Notes: a model not told the origin generated them from the letters alone. A DNA stretch of 64,000 nt from Salvia splendens (GCF_004379255.2 NC_056042.1:10959901-11023900), one strand, 5' to 3'. Numbered from the stretch's first letter, positions 49,153 through 63,932 are shown. Numbers and translations: made by a program.

Positions 49153-49719
49153 TACAAACAAAATACAAATTCATCAAATGCAAGGCCGTCTCGCCATCAT
49201 CATCCTTTGCACACGCATGCTCTTTCCTCAACTCATCCACCAAAACCTTCAACGTCCCGAGCTGGCGATATTGCACACACAAGTTCAACGCGGTCTTCCC
49301 GCGAAGCACTCTCTCCCTAGCAGGAGAGCAGTCCAGTTGAAGCATCTCCTTCAAAACCTCATCGTTCCCTTTCATCGCAGCCAAATGGATTGAATTCATG
49401 TCATGGCAGTCTCTCTCCACTAGCACGTTTCCGGGGCTATTTCTAGCAACCTTTTTGTGATCTCGACGTTCCCCTTTGCAGCTGCAATGTGGAGAGATGA
49501 AGAGTTCTTGGAGTCGCGATCGAGGGGAAGCTCTTGGTTGATAATCAACACCTCTTCCACGATGATTTCTTGTCCATGCTTTATTGCTATGTGCAACACA
49601 TTTCCGAGACAAGAAAATGAAACTACATCAAGAAGGTGTTGATTTGTGTGGAGCAGTTGTCGGAATGTTCTTAATTCTCCAATTCTTGCAGCATCGTACA
49701 GTTGCTTTTCTCCACCCAT
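49153..49719 (-). pseudogene. Ankyrin-repeat 5' exon of the ITN1/ACD6-like gene, frameshifted
   Basis: It starts at ATG 49719 (MGGEKQLYDAARIGELRTFR). Ankyrin units follow with NVLHIAIKHGQEIIVEEVL and SSLHIAAAKGNVEITKRLLE, then a stop at about 49420. The next units are in another frame from about 49435: NSIHLAAMKGNDEVLKEML, KTALNLCVQYRQLGTLKVLV, then DDDGETALHL. The exon ends near 49155 at a possible splice donor. The linker between ankyrins and the PGG domain, normally the start of the next exon, was not found before 42384. The frameshift plus missing linker suggest a pseudogene. Confidence 0.8.
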
Positions 49720-49928
49720 CCTTTTTCAATTTTTCTTTTTACATACAAAGTTGTGAATTTTGTACTCACAAACTTGTTAATTATAGACTAATTGTTTTCT
49801 AAAAAATTTACATAAACAAGGTTGACCTCGTTAACATTACACCTAACCTGATCCATGAAATCCGGAAATATTTTAAGCCATAATACAATATAGTTAAATA
49901 GTTCACATGATCATGACATATTATAGCT

Positions 49929-50743
49929 AGGGATGTCAATCGAGCCCGTTCGGGTTCGGGCCAACCCACTCGGGTTGCCGGGCTATTCGGGTTATGAATT
50001 TTTCGGGCCATAAATTTTCGGCCCTAAACCTTAGCCCGTCGGATTTTGGGCTAACCCATCTGGCTATTCGGACCTAAAAGCTTTCGAAAATAATCTCTTG
50101 TATCAAAATTTTCATCTATAAAATGATTTTAAATTTTAGATACTTTTTTCCTTTTAATTTAGAATCATATAACATCTTCAAATTTTCTTAGTTTTCTTCA
50201 ATAATACTTGTAAAGAAGCCTTTCATCTCGATCAACTACAACATAAATTAAAGCTTGTGTTCGTGTCATTATTTTGGCATGGTTCGTAACTAATTCTTTA
50301 TGAAAATTAAAAATCATATCTTACATGAATCATTATTAAAATGATAAATATATTGAGATTTTGATGGGTTATTTCTTAATTTTGTCTTGATTGGCTTTGG
50401 TTATGGTAAGACACTAGTGCCAGATGATGGGAATGAGTTGAGGTGGAACTTGAAAGCTGATATTGTGGGATCGAGTGGAAAAGTGTAGAATGAAGATTAA
50501 ATAAGACTAATGATTGTGTAGAATGAAGATTGAGGATTCAAAAATATAAAATACCCCTAAAACTTAATTTTTTAATAAAAAGTTGCAACCCATTCGGGCC
50601 GACCCGTTTAACCCGCCAACCCATTCAGGTCAACCTGTTTAGCCAGTTTTGTATTCTGATAATAAAATTACAGCTCTAACCTGCTCATTTTACCATGCTA
50701 TTCGGGCCGACCCACGGGTTTCGGGTTGAATTGGCATCCCTAA
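49929..50743. mobile_element. hAT-type non-autonomous element (815 bp)
   Basis: It begins AGGGATGTCAATCGAGCCCG and ends CAATTC/GGCATCCCTAA, which are imperfect inverted repeats rich in CGGGTT motifs. It is flanked by an 8-bp duplication with one mismatch: TTATAGCT (49921-49928) and TCATAGCT (50744-50751). No transposase is encoded. Confidence 0.85.
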
Positions 50744-50751
50744 TCATAGCT

Positions 50752-51050
50752 AGGTATATAGATATATATATTGATCTATGCAAAACTAGATTTAAATATA
50801 GAAACACATAAGAAAGTCATACAGAGGGCATTTTCAGGTTATTGTTAATTTATTTTAAATTATTTTAATAAAAGATGACCTAAAATGATCTAACAACGAT
50901 ATCAAATCCAAATTTTATAAAATAATCTTAAACTGATTAATCATGTTTTCTATTAGTCATTAGATTGCATTTCTGGATTTATACGAATTTTTATTTGGAT
51001 CACCTCCCGATATTTATATATAAATTCTGCATTCACACACATATGTACAT
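50752..51050. other. AT-rich intergenic sequence
   Basis: About 300 bp with no recognised gene or element. Confidence 0.4.
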
Positions 51051-52190
51051 AGTGGCAGACACAGGACGAGGAGGCGAGGGGCTTAAGCCCTTCCCAAACC
51101 TTTTTTTAATAAATATAAAATTTTTAAAATTTTAAAAAAGTATCTTCGGTTCTTCCCAAATTAATATCTTTGGGGTTTAATGGAAAAGAGATTTAGTGGA
51201 AATGAGGGGTTGAAAAATAAAATTACTGAGAAAACATATTGGAACAATGGCCGCCACATAGGCTTAATTGGGATGATGAAGAAGATGAAATAATAAAACC
51301 TTTTAAACTTAAATAAATATAATAATAATAGTTGAAAAAGTCAATTCCTACTCCCTACTTAAATTGTTTCTAAATTTGACATTAAAGTTTTTATTGAAAC
51401 GAGAATTACAACTTGTAATTAGTGAGGTGATGTCAATTATTTCCTTTTCTTTTGTCATTTTCTCCATTTTTTTAAAAATAAAATTTTTAAAAATAATATG
51501 AATTTTAATACACAACTAGTCTAAAAAAAGAGGAAGTTAAAAAATAATAAAATTAATATTAAGAGATTGTGGGGTCTATTTCCTGAATAGAGAGTTTATA
51601 TTTTTAGGAAACAAACTAAAAGAAAGAATTTTTTTTTAGGAAATGAAGGGAGTAGTTTACAAAATCACGGTGTATTAGATAATCATGCATTTTTATGTAT
51701 TAAATATTTATTGCTTTAGCAAAATAAACACAACTAGAACATGAATTGTATTATTCTTTTTGTTAAACATGTGTTGGATTAATTTTATATATTAGATATT
51801 TATGCATTTTTATAATTTTTACTCCATTTGTCTCAAGGCAGTTGACCATTTTTTTGAGCACGAGATTTAAGAAATTGATGTATTAAAGATAAAAGTTGAG
51901 AGAGTAAAATAAAATAGGGAATAAAGTAAGATAGATGAAGAGAATAAAGTATGAGAGATGACGGGTTTTAATGAAAAATTAATAAAGTAATAGAGAGAGA
52001 GAAAAAGTAGGTAAAGTAAAAAAGATAGAAAAAAAAGTAGATAAAAATATAAGAAAGAAACTTTCCATTTTTAGAAATGGGACTAGTGGATATCCAAAAA
52101 TGAATAAATGAGATTATTTTTCATGGACGAAAGGGAGTATGAAAAATTTTAGTGAATCCCTTGCCAAATTTTATTTCTGCGTCCGCTACA
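51051..52190. mobile_element. Probable hAT-like non-autonomous element, host to a Stowaway
   Basis: The left end GTGGCAGACACAGGACGAGG and the inverse of the right end GTAGCGGACGCAGAAATAAA share the GTGGCGGAC-type terminus seen in plant hAT MITEs. The interior is AT-rich and non-coding. No clear target duplication was found, so the exact ends are uncertain. Confidence 0.45.
51822..52139. mobile_element. Stowaway MITE
   Basis: The left end CTCCATTTGTCTCAAGGCAG and the inverse of the right end CTCCCTTTCGTCCATGAAAA have Stowaway-type termini with TA next to them. Purine-rich interior. It lies inside the presumed element 51051-52190. Confidence 0.6.
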
Positions 52191-52198
52191 GGTGGCCA

Positions 52199-52366
52199 TG
52201 TTTCGAAAATGTCATGCCTTTTGAAGTTTACATATCAACATTACAAGACAGTATACATGGTTAATTTATTCTAATAAAGGCGTGTTTTGAAAATGTCATG
52301 CCTTTTGAAGTTTACATATAAACGTTACAAGACAGGATACAGGTCAATTTATTCTAATCAAGTATT
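52199..52366 (+). repeat. 84-bp tandem duplication
   Basis: Two diverged direct copies starting TGTTTCGAAAATGTCATGCC (52199) and TGTTTTGAAAATGTCATGCC (52283). No coding content. Confidence 0.85.
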
Positions 52367-52625
52367 TAAAATTAGGTTACGCCATAAGACATGTAAACAC
52401 AGAACAGTATATATATGTATGCATTCTACACAACTTGATAATTAAAAATTTAATTGACTATTATTATTACAAACATCGAAGTCATAATAGATTATCATTA
52501 GATTTGTACCTGGATTTTTTTTGTTTTTTGATAGCCAACTACTCTGGTTGTTACAGCACTTTTGTTGCAATTTTTTTTGTTAGAGAAATATTAGTGTTCA
52601 CACTGTAGAAGTGAAACTAATATGC

Positions 52626-53155
52626 ACGTAGGGTTGTGATCAATTGAGATTTTTTAGCCTAATTGAGAATTGCGATGCATTATTAGCCACTCATTTTTAT
52701 TAAATGAATGGTCCAAAATTTGTCACATGGAAAATAGTTTTAGAATAATTAATTATGAAAGGGCAGAAAGGTAATTTCATGGTACATTTTATTCAATAAA
52801 TATTTTTTTTAATTTTAATTTAAAAAAAATTATTTTATTTTATTTTATTTTTAATTTTTTTTGTCATCTACATATACAATTCATGTCAACTACACACATA
52901 TAATGTCAACTAGATATACAATTCATGTCAACTACAAACATATAATGTCAACTAGATATACAATTCATGTCAGCTACACACATATAATGTCAACTATAAG
53001 TTGTTAACATTTGATGTGCAGGCTATTAACGATAATACCCATGAGTTGACATAATCTACTTGCAGTTGATATTTCAAAAATGTTGTGAATGAGTGGTTAA
53101 AAATGTATCTCAATTCTCAATTAAGCTAAAAAATCTGAACCTAACATGACATCAA
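52626..53155. mobile_element. Mutator-like MITE (530 bp) with internal minisatellite
   Basis: Imperfect inverted repeats of at least 50 bp share TTTTTTAGC(C/T)TAATTGAGAATTG near both ends. The element is flanked by a perfect 12-bp direct repeat AAACTAATATGC (52614-52625 and 53156-53167). Long inverted repeats with a target duplication near 9-12 bp fit the Mutator superfamily. It encodes nothing. Confidence 0.8.
52872..52997 (+). repeat. 42-bp minisatellite, three copies
   Basis: The unit ATATACAATTCATGTCAACT...AATGTCAACTAG is repeated at 52872, 52914 and 52956 with a few substitutions, inside the Mutator-like MITE. Confidence 0.9.
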
Positions 53156-53174
53156 AAACTAATATGCTGGGAGT

Positions 53175-53321
53175 TAGTACCTGTGTAAGAAAAGTTACAG
53201 TAGACATGAAAAGTTAATCATTTGAAATAATAATCGATTCTATGCATTTAGTACCTGTGTAAGAAAAGTTACAGTAGACATGAAAAGTTAATCATTTGAA
53301 ATAATAATCGATTCTATGCAT
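53175..53321 (+). repeat. 74-bp perfect tandem duplication
   Basis: Two copies (53175-53248 and 53249-53321) starting TAGTACCTGTGTAAGAAAAG are identical to the last base or two. It directly follows the 12-bp flank of the Mutator-like MITE. Confidence 0.95.
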
Positions 53322-54240
53322 AACTCTCATTTTAGTTTCTAGCTGCTAGTGTCTCATCTGTGCTATACACGATACATTGTATTTCACTATGATTAGGGAG
53401 ACTAATTCTCTTGATTAAATTTTTAGATATAATTAACCTCTTGGTCTGATTTTTCTTTTCAACTATTACTATCAGACAACTAAGTAACTTAGAGTTAGCC
53501 CAACTCAACTAATCAAATCCATTCTTCATTAATAAAAGGAGCCCATGCCATCAAATAGGAGGCCCGAGCATCCTCTTTTTCATCCATAAAAAGTGGCCCA
53601 AATAATTTAATTACAGGTGGCCCAAAAAGAGCCCAATATCAATTATATAAACCATAATTGCACAAAGGAGAGCGGCACATCCTTCCTTCTTCCCTCCTCT
53701 ATGAGTAAATGCTCCCCTTTCATTCTTACATTCACATTGTATGTCTCCAGTTAAATACACTAAATAATAACTCCTAAAACATCTCGTACCGACTAAGAAA
53801 TGTATCATCTTAATCGTGACGGAGGGAATATAAAAAATAGTGGATTGAAAAAACTACTGGAATATGTGGTCCACTTTTTTATATTAATTTTATAATAAAA
53901 TATGAGTGAAGTGGTTAGTGGAATGTGATACCTACTTACCATTTATAGTAAAAATAAAATTTAACTCTTGGAACGGACTAATAAAATATGAATCTTATTG
54001 TGAGACGGATGGAGTAATATACTGTCACGAGAGTAAAACATGTTATTAAGAAAGTAATACTCCTTTAATCACATTCAAAGACTGTGGATAATATTAGTGC
54101 AATGTTTAGGGACTAAGAGCATTTCTAAGAGAGGAAATAAATAGATAGGTAAAGAGAAATAGAGAGGAAATAACTAATGGTAATAAATATTTGAGAATGT
54201 ATTATACATTTTTTTCTAGACAAAAGATTAACATGATAAT

Positions 54241-54282
<42 letters not shown>

Positions 54283-54887
54283 AAATTTACCTCTTTTCCT
54301 TGAAATTCTTTATTTTAAAAAAAAAGTATATTCACCTTCTTGAAAAATTAAATTTAGTTCTCTCTATATTAAAATTATCTTTTCTTGGAATTACTAAGGT
54401 GGCAAATATAAAATTTTCCTACTATTGAATAGGCCTAATTTGTTCATAAGCTCAATAAAATAAATAGCCCGGCCCATTATATCGAGCTCACTAGCTTCGA
54501 TCATATGCCGAATGTCCAGCCCAATCGTTTTGGAACGGAAGCGAGAAATTTCTAATTTCCTTTCATTTCGCATTCCAACATTTCGTCTCTGTCTTCACAC
54601 ACAAACACACAACACACGGAGATCTCCATTCAAATGTATATTTACAGTTCCTATTTGTAGAAAAAAAATTCCAATTAATTTATCAGCTTTTCTGTAATCA
54701 CAGAATGGCGGTGAATTTCAGCTGGAAAAAATCATGAGGGGAAGGAGCTTGTGATTGTTTTTCTTAGCAATCTCCGATTCTAGATCTCCGTCGATTCGTC
54801 GGCGGAAATAATTTTCTGTTGCGTTCTTGGATTCAAGGACTTTTAGATCGGTATTTAGGCAGCTAATAGATTTTTTTTGAGGCAAAA
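53322..54887. other. Intergenic region and promoter/5' leader of PP2A-C
   Basis: Mostly AT-rich, with isolated Stowaway-like ends (GTGACGGAGGGAATA near 53818 and GAGACGGATGGAGTAATA near 54003) that I could not pair. A TA dinucleotide run lies at 54246-54279. From about 54590 the sequence resembles a 5' leader (ACACACAAACACACAACACA, then pyrimidine- and G-rich parts) leading to the ATG at 54888. Confidence 0.4.
54246..54279. repeat. TA microsatellite
   Basis: About 17 uninterrupted TA units upstream of PP2A-C. Confidence 0.95.
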
Positions 54888-58748
<3,861 letters not shown>

Positions 58749-59056
58749 GCTCCGAGGTCAGTCAATATTACGGTGGATGTGTCTTAAGAGGAAAAAGAAA
58801 AGTATTGTTATTCGAGGATTACTGTCGACGGCATTCTTTGTTTGGAGTTAGGACCTGCTCCCGAATTCCCGTTTCGTTCTCTCCGTAACTAACCATGGCA
58901 GGGAGAATGTTTTGTATATTTTGCCCCAAATCCAACTCAAAGCTGAAAAGCAATTTATATGGTGTTATGTAATTTAAAAAGGCTTTGATAGGATCCACAT
59001 TTTTAGAAAGATCACAAATAGCATTGAAAATAAACTCATTGCTTGCCTGGAATTAG

Positions 59057-59460
59057 TTTGTAGCGAAGACAACAACGATTGGAAATGAGATCCCAGTCGA
59101 ACTTGAGGAAGGTACGAAATTGAGAGGGTTGATGGTGGAATGGGCGCCACAAGAACTAGTTCTAAGGCATAAGTCGGTTGGGGCGTTTTTCACGCACAGT
59201 GGATGGAACTCGACTATTGAAAGTATAGTGATTGGGGTCCCGATGTTGTGCTGGCCTAATTTCGCGGATCAGATGGTGAATAGTAGGTTTGTGAGTGAGG
59301 TGTGGAAGATTGGATTGGATGTGAAAGATACTTGTGATAGGCTGTTGATTGAGAGGATGGTTAGAGAGGTGATGGAAGTTAAGAGAGATGAGTTGTTAGA
59401 GAAGGATCTTCACACATCAATTTGAACCGATTGATTCAGTTTTTCAAGTCCACCGCATAA
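59057..59460 (+). pseudogene. UDP-glycosyltransferase C-terminal fragment (UGT709-like)
   Basis: Family enzymes transfer glucose from UDP-glucose to small molecules; UGT709 members act on iridoids and related alcohols. Starting after a possible acceptor (TTTGTAG), it encodes IPVELEEGTKLRGLMVEWAP and the sugar-donor PSPG box (WAPQELVLRHKSVGAFFTHS, GWNSTIES, then CWPNFADQ). The first-frame stop is at 59425. The family ending (INLNRLIQFFKSTA) appears in another frame, ending at TAA 59460, so a short stretch has been lost at about 59405. The N-terminal two-thirds is absent: PP2A-C ends only 310 bp upstream. It is a remnant, not a gene. Confidence 0.85.
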
Positions 59461-59638
59461 TGAACATTTTCTTTATCATCTATGTATTACGATTACTTTT
59501 TTTGTGTGTGTTATTCGTATGTTGCAATGTTGGCTGATTTATTTTGAGTATGCAATCAAATAAGACTTTGTTTTAGTTAATGATCATTTCACACATTTCT
59601 TACTCTATCTAGTTTGTGGACAAACAAACAGAATACTA

Positions 59639-59874
59639 CTCCATCCGTCCATATGTAGTAGAGACATTTCTTTTAGGAACAGGATTTAAGAAAAGTTGTG
59701 TTAATTGAGGTAAGTAAATAAATAATAAAGTAGAAAGGAAAAAGGTAGAGATAATAAAGTAAGAGAGAGTAAATTAAAAGAGAAGAAAAGTTGTTTTTTG
59801 TCAAAAAAGAAACGACTTAGCTACAGTGGGACAACCCAAAAAGGAATGCGACTTAGTCAGAGGGACGGAGGGAG
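59639..59874. mobile_element. Stowaway MITE
   Basis: It starts CTCCATCCGTCCATATGTAG and ends CAGAGGGACGGAGGGAG, with TA on both sides. The interior is purine-rich and non-coding. Confidence 0.9.
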
Positions 59875-59926
59875 TATATGATATGAACTATATTGAACAC
59901 ACGAAAACTTCGTGCTTCTTCTAACT

Positions 59927-59979
59927 CCGTAGTATAGAAGAAAATTGCGAACAACGGAACAACCATCAACCATTTTATT
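59927..59979 (+). repeat. Direct repeat, first copy (second at 63948-64000)
   Basis: CCGTAGTATAGAAGAAAATT and the following 33 bases recur at 63948 with about two mismatches. The second copy is cut by the window end, so the repeat may be longer. Confidence 0.9.
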
Positions 59980-60169
59980 TAAGTTAGCTTTAATTAATAA
60001 TTAATGTAATAAATTATAAGCTCAATTTCGAATTTTCTTTATTGGTTCTTTCTCATATCGCAAAGGAAAGTCGAACCAATCCTAGGGTTTTAGTATTATA
60101 AATGAAGGTCTTAATTTTTATTAATTTTACCATTCAACTAATAACAAACCAGCTTTCATATTTTCGTTC

Positions 60170-60266
60170 GACTGCATGTCTGGCTTTTTGGCCCTATTGC
60201 ATGTGCAAAATTTACCTTACAGTCATCGATCGACATGCAATATGGCCGAAAAGCCAGACATGCAGC
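60170..60266 (+). ncRNA. Strong hairpin, candidate miRNA precursor or small foldback
   Basis: The arm 60170-60204 (GACTGCATGTCTGGCTTTTT, then GGCCCTATTGCATGT) pairs with 60233-60266 with only two or three mismatches, leaving a loop of about 28 bases. Arm length and loop suit a plant miRNA precursor. I do not recognise the arm as a known miRNA. A small inverted-repeat transposon remnant is the main alternative. No expression evidence is available. Confidence 0.45.
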
Positions 60267-60606
60267 CTACATTGCGTCTGGAATAACGATCACCCGAATT
60301 GCGCATAACAATAAGGTCGCAATCGCAGCGCACGCCCATGATCCCAAATTTCTGTCTTAATTTTCACTTTGGATTCTAATCTATCCGATAATTTTGAGGA
60401 ATATATAATTATAACATTATTTCTATTTATTACCGATAATAACCTAACTCAATAAGGTCTAACTTGAATCCAATCTATTAAATAAATTTTCAATCCGAAC
60501 ACAAACCTGACCTACTATCTTCAAATCCGAACACGACCCGCACACAACTCAAACCCGTTAAGAACATGATATAATGATTAAATCTTATGTACGTTAAAAC
60601 ATGATA

Positions 60607-61063
60607 CTCCCTTCGTCCTTAAAAAAATAGACTAGTTTTACCATTTCAGATAGTCCCGCTATATCAAGTCTACTTATAGAATGTAGACCCCACAATTCAC
60701 TAACACTCATTTTACTACTCCCTCTGTCCCTGAAAATTTGTCTCATATTTCCATTTTCACCCGTCCCTAAAATTTGTCACCTTTCACTTTTACCATTTTT
60801 GGTAATGGACCCTACATTTCACTAACTCATTCACACTCACATTTTATTATAAAACTAATATATAAAAGTAGCACCCACATTCCACTAACTTTTTTCAACC
60901 CACTTTCTATTACATTTCTTAAAACCCGTGCCGGGTCAAATGATGACGAATTTTGGAGGACGGAGGGAATACTTTTTTCTCGCTTCTCTCTTAGTTTATC
61001 AATTGCACATTAAAACTCGTGTCGATATTTACAAGTTTGTATATTTTTTTAAGACGGATGAAG
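60607..61063. mobile_element. Stowaway MITE (outer), interrupted by another Stowaway
   Basis: The left end CTCCCTTCGTCCTTAAAAAA and the inverse of the right end CTTCATCCGTCTTAAAAAAA are inverted repeats, with TA beside both. It is split by the element at 60718-60969. Confidence 0.8.
60718..60969. mobile_element. Stowaway MITE (inner)
   Basis: It starts CTCCCTCTGTCCCTGAAAAT and ends ATTTTGGAGGACGGAGGGA, with TA next to both ends. It lies inside the outer Stowaway. Confidence 0.85.
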
Positions 61064-63377
61064 TATTATACTATAAATACTCAATCTATACGATTCAAAC
61101 CTAATATACACGGACTTAATTGTAATGAGTCAACCCGATAAGGACACAAACCTAAGAAGTCGTGTTGACCGAAATCCATCAATTTCATATGTTCGTGTCG
61201 GATTTTTGCATCGTATCAAAATATGGCATCCATCTATTTATATGAACTTCTAGGAAATTAACAATTTAGTACCCAACTTAATTGACCTTTTCGAAATCTA
61301 AAAAATATGTTGCATATCACTATCATCTAGCTACCCAAAGATTCGATTTCTGAAATACATGTGATTTCACGAGGAATTTAACAATTGATATCACGCAGAT
61401 TATATTTAAAAAAAGTTCATTGAAAAACAAATTAATGTCACGGAAAAAGGAGATATTAATAAAAACAATTATTTTCACGTTACAGTATAAAATATTGTTG
61501 TACATGTAATAAGACTCCCATAAAATTGTGTTTCAGTCTGAAACCCAAAGAAGAAATTGAACATGGCGGAAAAAGTGAAAGTGATTTCTTTCATCTCTTG
61601 TTTGCGGCACTGATTCAAATTCAATGTCAAGATTAGATCTTAATCCATGGGATATACGAACTATGAAAAGCATACCAAAATTTTATATGAAACTTCGGCC
61701 TATCGGTTGTATGTTTATATGAAATTTTATATGAAATTTCGGCCTAAGCCCATGCTCCAAAATTCTTCAAAATATGAATAAAAAAATAATATTATTATAT
61801 GGGTTAAAATCATAAATTATTATACATGTATACAATACTACATTTGATAAAAGTAGTAAATTTATTGGTGTATAAACATTACTTATTCTTTATATATCTA
61901 TTTTATAAAAAATAATATTAAATAGTTTAATGATTCTAAATTCTAGTTGTGTCATTTTATTTTATTTTTTTCTGAAATAATATTTATTTGTACAATTTTA
62001 TTAAATACAAATCAGTCTATTTACACAAAAATACCTATAACTTATCATTTAATGTTTTACTTTTATTGATCTTGACTATGCAAAATGTCTATTTTTCATT
62101 ATTGTCACAAAATTTAAGAGTCTTCCATATATTAATTATTACATAAAATGGTTCCAATGACATTCAAAATCAAAACAAAAATAATTATGATATAATTTTA
62201 AAATAGTTCTAACATCACCAAATTATTTCTCACAGACTTTAACCTTAAAATGGTCTTAGATGTACAACGTTTTTGCAAGTTTGGGTACATAACATTGCAA
62301 GTATTAAATACATATGGCGATATGGCATATAAAACTATACTTTGCAAGTTTGGGTACATAAAATACTTTTAGTAGATCCACAAAATATTTGTTGTATCCG
62401 AAAAAAAGATTAAAATATGTGGTGGATTTACAATGAAATTATGGAATCATTCTAGTATATTGTTTGTAGTAAAATTATGATAATTTACTAAATGAATATT
62501 TTATTTAAATAAACTACTTTATTGTTGAACATTGAGTAGAAACAATTTATTTTTCCAATAGTATAGCACATATTCACAATTAAACATTTTTGCAAGTAAA
62601 TTAAATTGATGTCAGACAAATTCTTCGAAAATAAGAATATAGAATATAGAAAGACATGAAATTAAAACACTATAAACAATAAAATTAAGGTAATGAATGT
62701 TATAAGAAGTGAAAAGCCAAAGGGCTCCCATGATCACATTCCATTACTCACGCCATTTGATGAAGTGTGATGACAATAGGAGTAAAACTAAAATTGAGGA
62801 ATATGGAGTGTTAATGAGCTTACTATTTAGGGTATTAGTTACTGGTATTTTAGTTTTAAACATTTATGTAAATGAGTTAGAATTATTTGACCTTTCAAAT
62901 AATAAAAATAATTTTAATTGATATATAAATTTTTAATTAAAATGACAATATTTTAAATTATTTAAAAACTCCCCGTTTATATATGGAGTTATAATTATTT
63001 GATCTTTCAAATAATAAAAATAATTTTAATTGATAGATAATGTTTAATTAAAACAACATTATTTTAAATTTTTCCAAAACTACCATTTTATATATGTATT
63101 TATAGATATATTTTAAATATCCAACAACAATAATTATTTTATAAAATTATTTGAAACGTAAGAACATTTTTTTGTAAATTACTAAAAATACCAAAATACT
63201 GAAAATCCCCAACTTTGTAGCATATGAAATGTAAAATTAATTTAAGATATTGTTTATCAAAAGCTATAATTTAAGATTGCACTGGTGAGACACTTCCTAT
63301 TAGAGCTTCATTTCATTGCAATATAGTGACCCTATACACTAAAAACCCAAACCTTGAAACCTAAATCCTAAACCCTT
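61064..63377. other. AT-rich intergenic sequence
   Basis: No gene was seen. Minor repeats: a 21-bp direct repeat (TTTGCAAGTTTGGGTACATA) at about 62272 and 62341, and a diverged tandem duplication of about 115 bp with units near 62875 and 62990 (ATTTGACCTTTCAAATAATA / ATTTGATCTTTCAAATAATA). Confidence 0.5.
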
Positions 63378-63401
63378 AAAATACACTATTTGACTCATCC
63401 A

Positions 63402-63758
63402 AGCCCCCTAGTTCAAGTGGTTGAGGAGGGTGGCAAGGATACCGCACCATCCAGGAGGTCTTGAGTTCGAATCCTGGATGGCGCAACTTGGGATTAATTT
63501 CCCCTGTGGGCTTTTACAAGGCTGGTTGCCTTGGGGCTTGGCAAGCTGATGGGCCTGGAACCTGTCTCGGGTGGCGGCTGTTCACGGGCGTAGACCTGTC
63601 TCGGGTGGCGCCGTCTCAGATGGTGGTTGTTCACGGGCGTAGACCCGCCGGAGGTGCCTGGCTGGTTGGCGGCCTGTCTACGAACCACAAGGGGCTGGGG
63701 AAGGGCTGTATCTCGAACTCCTAAAAAATATGTATGTCCGGAGGAAAAAAAAATAAAA
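63402..63758 (+). mobile_element. tRNA-derived SINE 1
   Basis: The head carries a Pol III A box (TAGTTCAAGTGG, 63409-63420) and B box (GAGTTCGAATCC, 63463-63474) at tRNA-like spacing. A GC-rich body of about 250 bp follows, then an A-rich tail. It is flanked by a target duplication of about 24 bp with two mismatches (63378-63401 and 63759-63782, core ATACACTATTTGAC). The long duplication and A-rich tail are the marks of LINE-assisted insertion. Confidence 0.88.
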
Positions 63759-63782
63759 AAAATACACTATTTGACCCGTCCA

Positions 63783-63932
63783 GAGCCTTTGTCCTAGCGG
63801 CAAAGAGCTTAGACATTATTGCATGAGGTGCCGAGTTTGAGCCCTCTCGACATCAGTTGTAATTTCCTCTTATCTATAGTATATGAGTTTATTTGTAATT
63901 TCCTCCCTTATATAGAGTTAATTATTTTTTAA
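63783..63932 (+). mobile_element. tRNA-derived SINE 2, short
   Basis: The head has an A-box-like sequence (GTCCTAGCGGCAAAG) and a B-box-like GAGTTTGAGCCC (63833-63844), then a short AT-rich body. It lies between the second copy of the SINE 1 target sequence and a third copy (about 63933-63951), so it looks like an independent SINE inserted at the same target. Confidence 0.65.

Larger units (their letters stand above)
59461..60169. other. Intergenic sequence with a Stowaway and a repeated segment
   Basis: It contains the Stowaway at 59639-59874 and the segment 59927-59979 that recurs at the window end. The remainder is AT-rich without coding features. Confidence 0.5.

Noticed and set aside
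52872..52997. CRISPR-like repeat array
   Set aside because: Units are directly contiguous without spacers, in plant DNA, inside a MITE. This is a minisatellite.
53736..54020. A Stowaway MITE between the two ends near 53818 and 54003
   Set aside because: Both ends point the same way (right-end type), and no matching left end was found, so they cannot delimit one element.
63402..63480. A tRNA gene, because of clear A and B boxes
   Set aside because: The sequence does not close a normal cloverleaf with a terminator. It continues into a SINE body with an A-rich tail and is flanked by a long target duplication.
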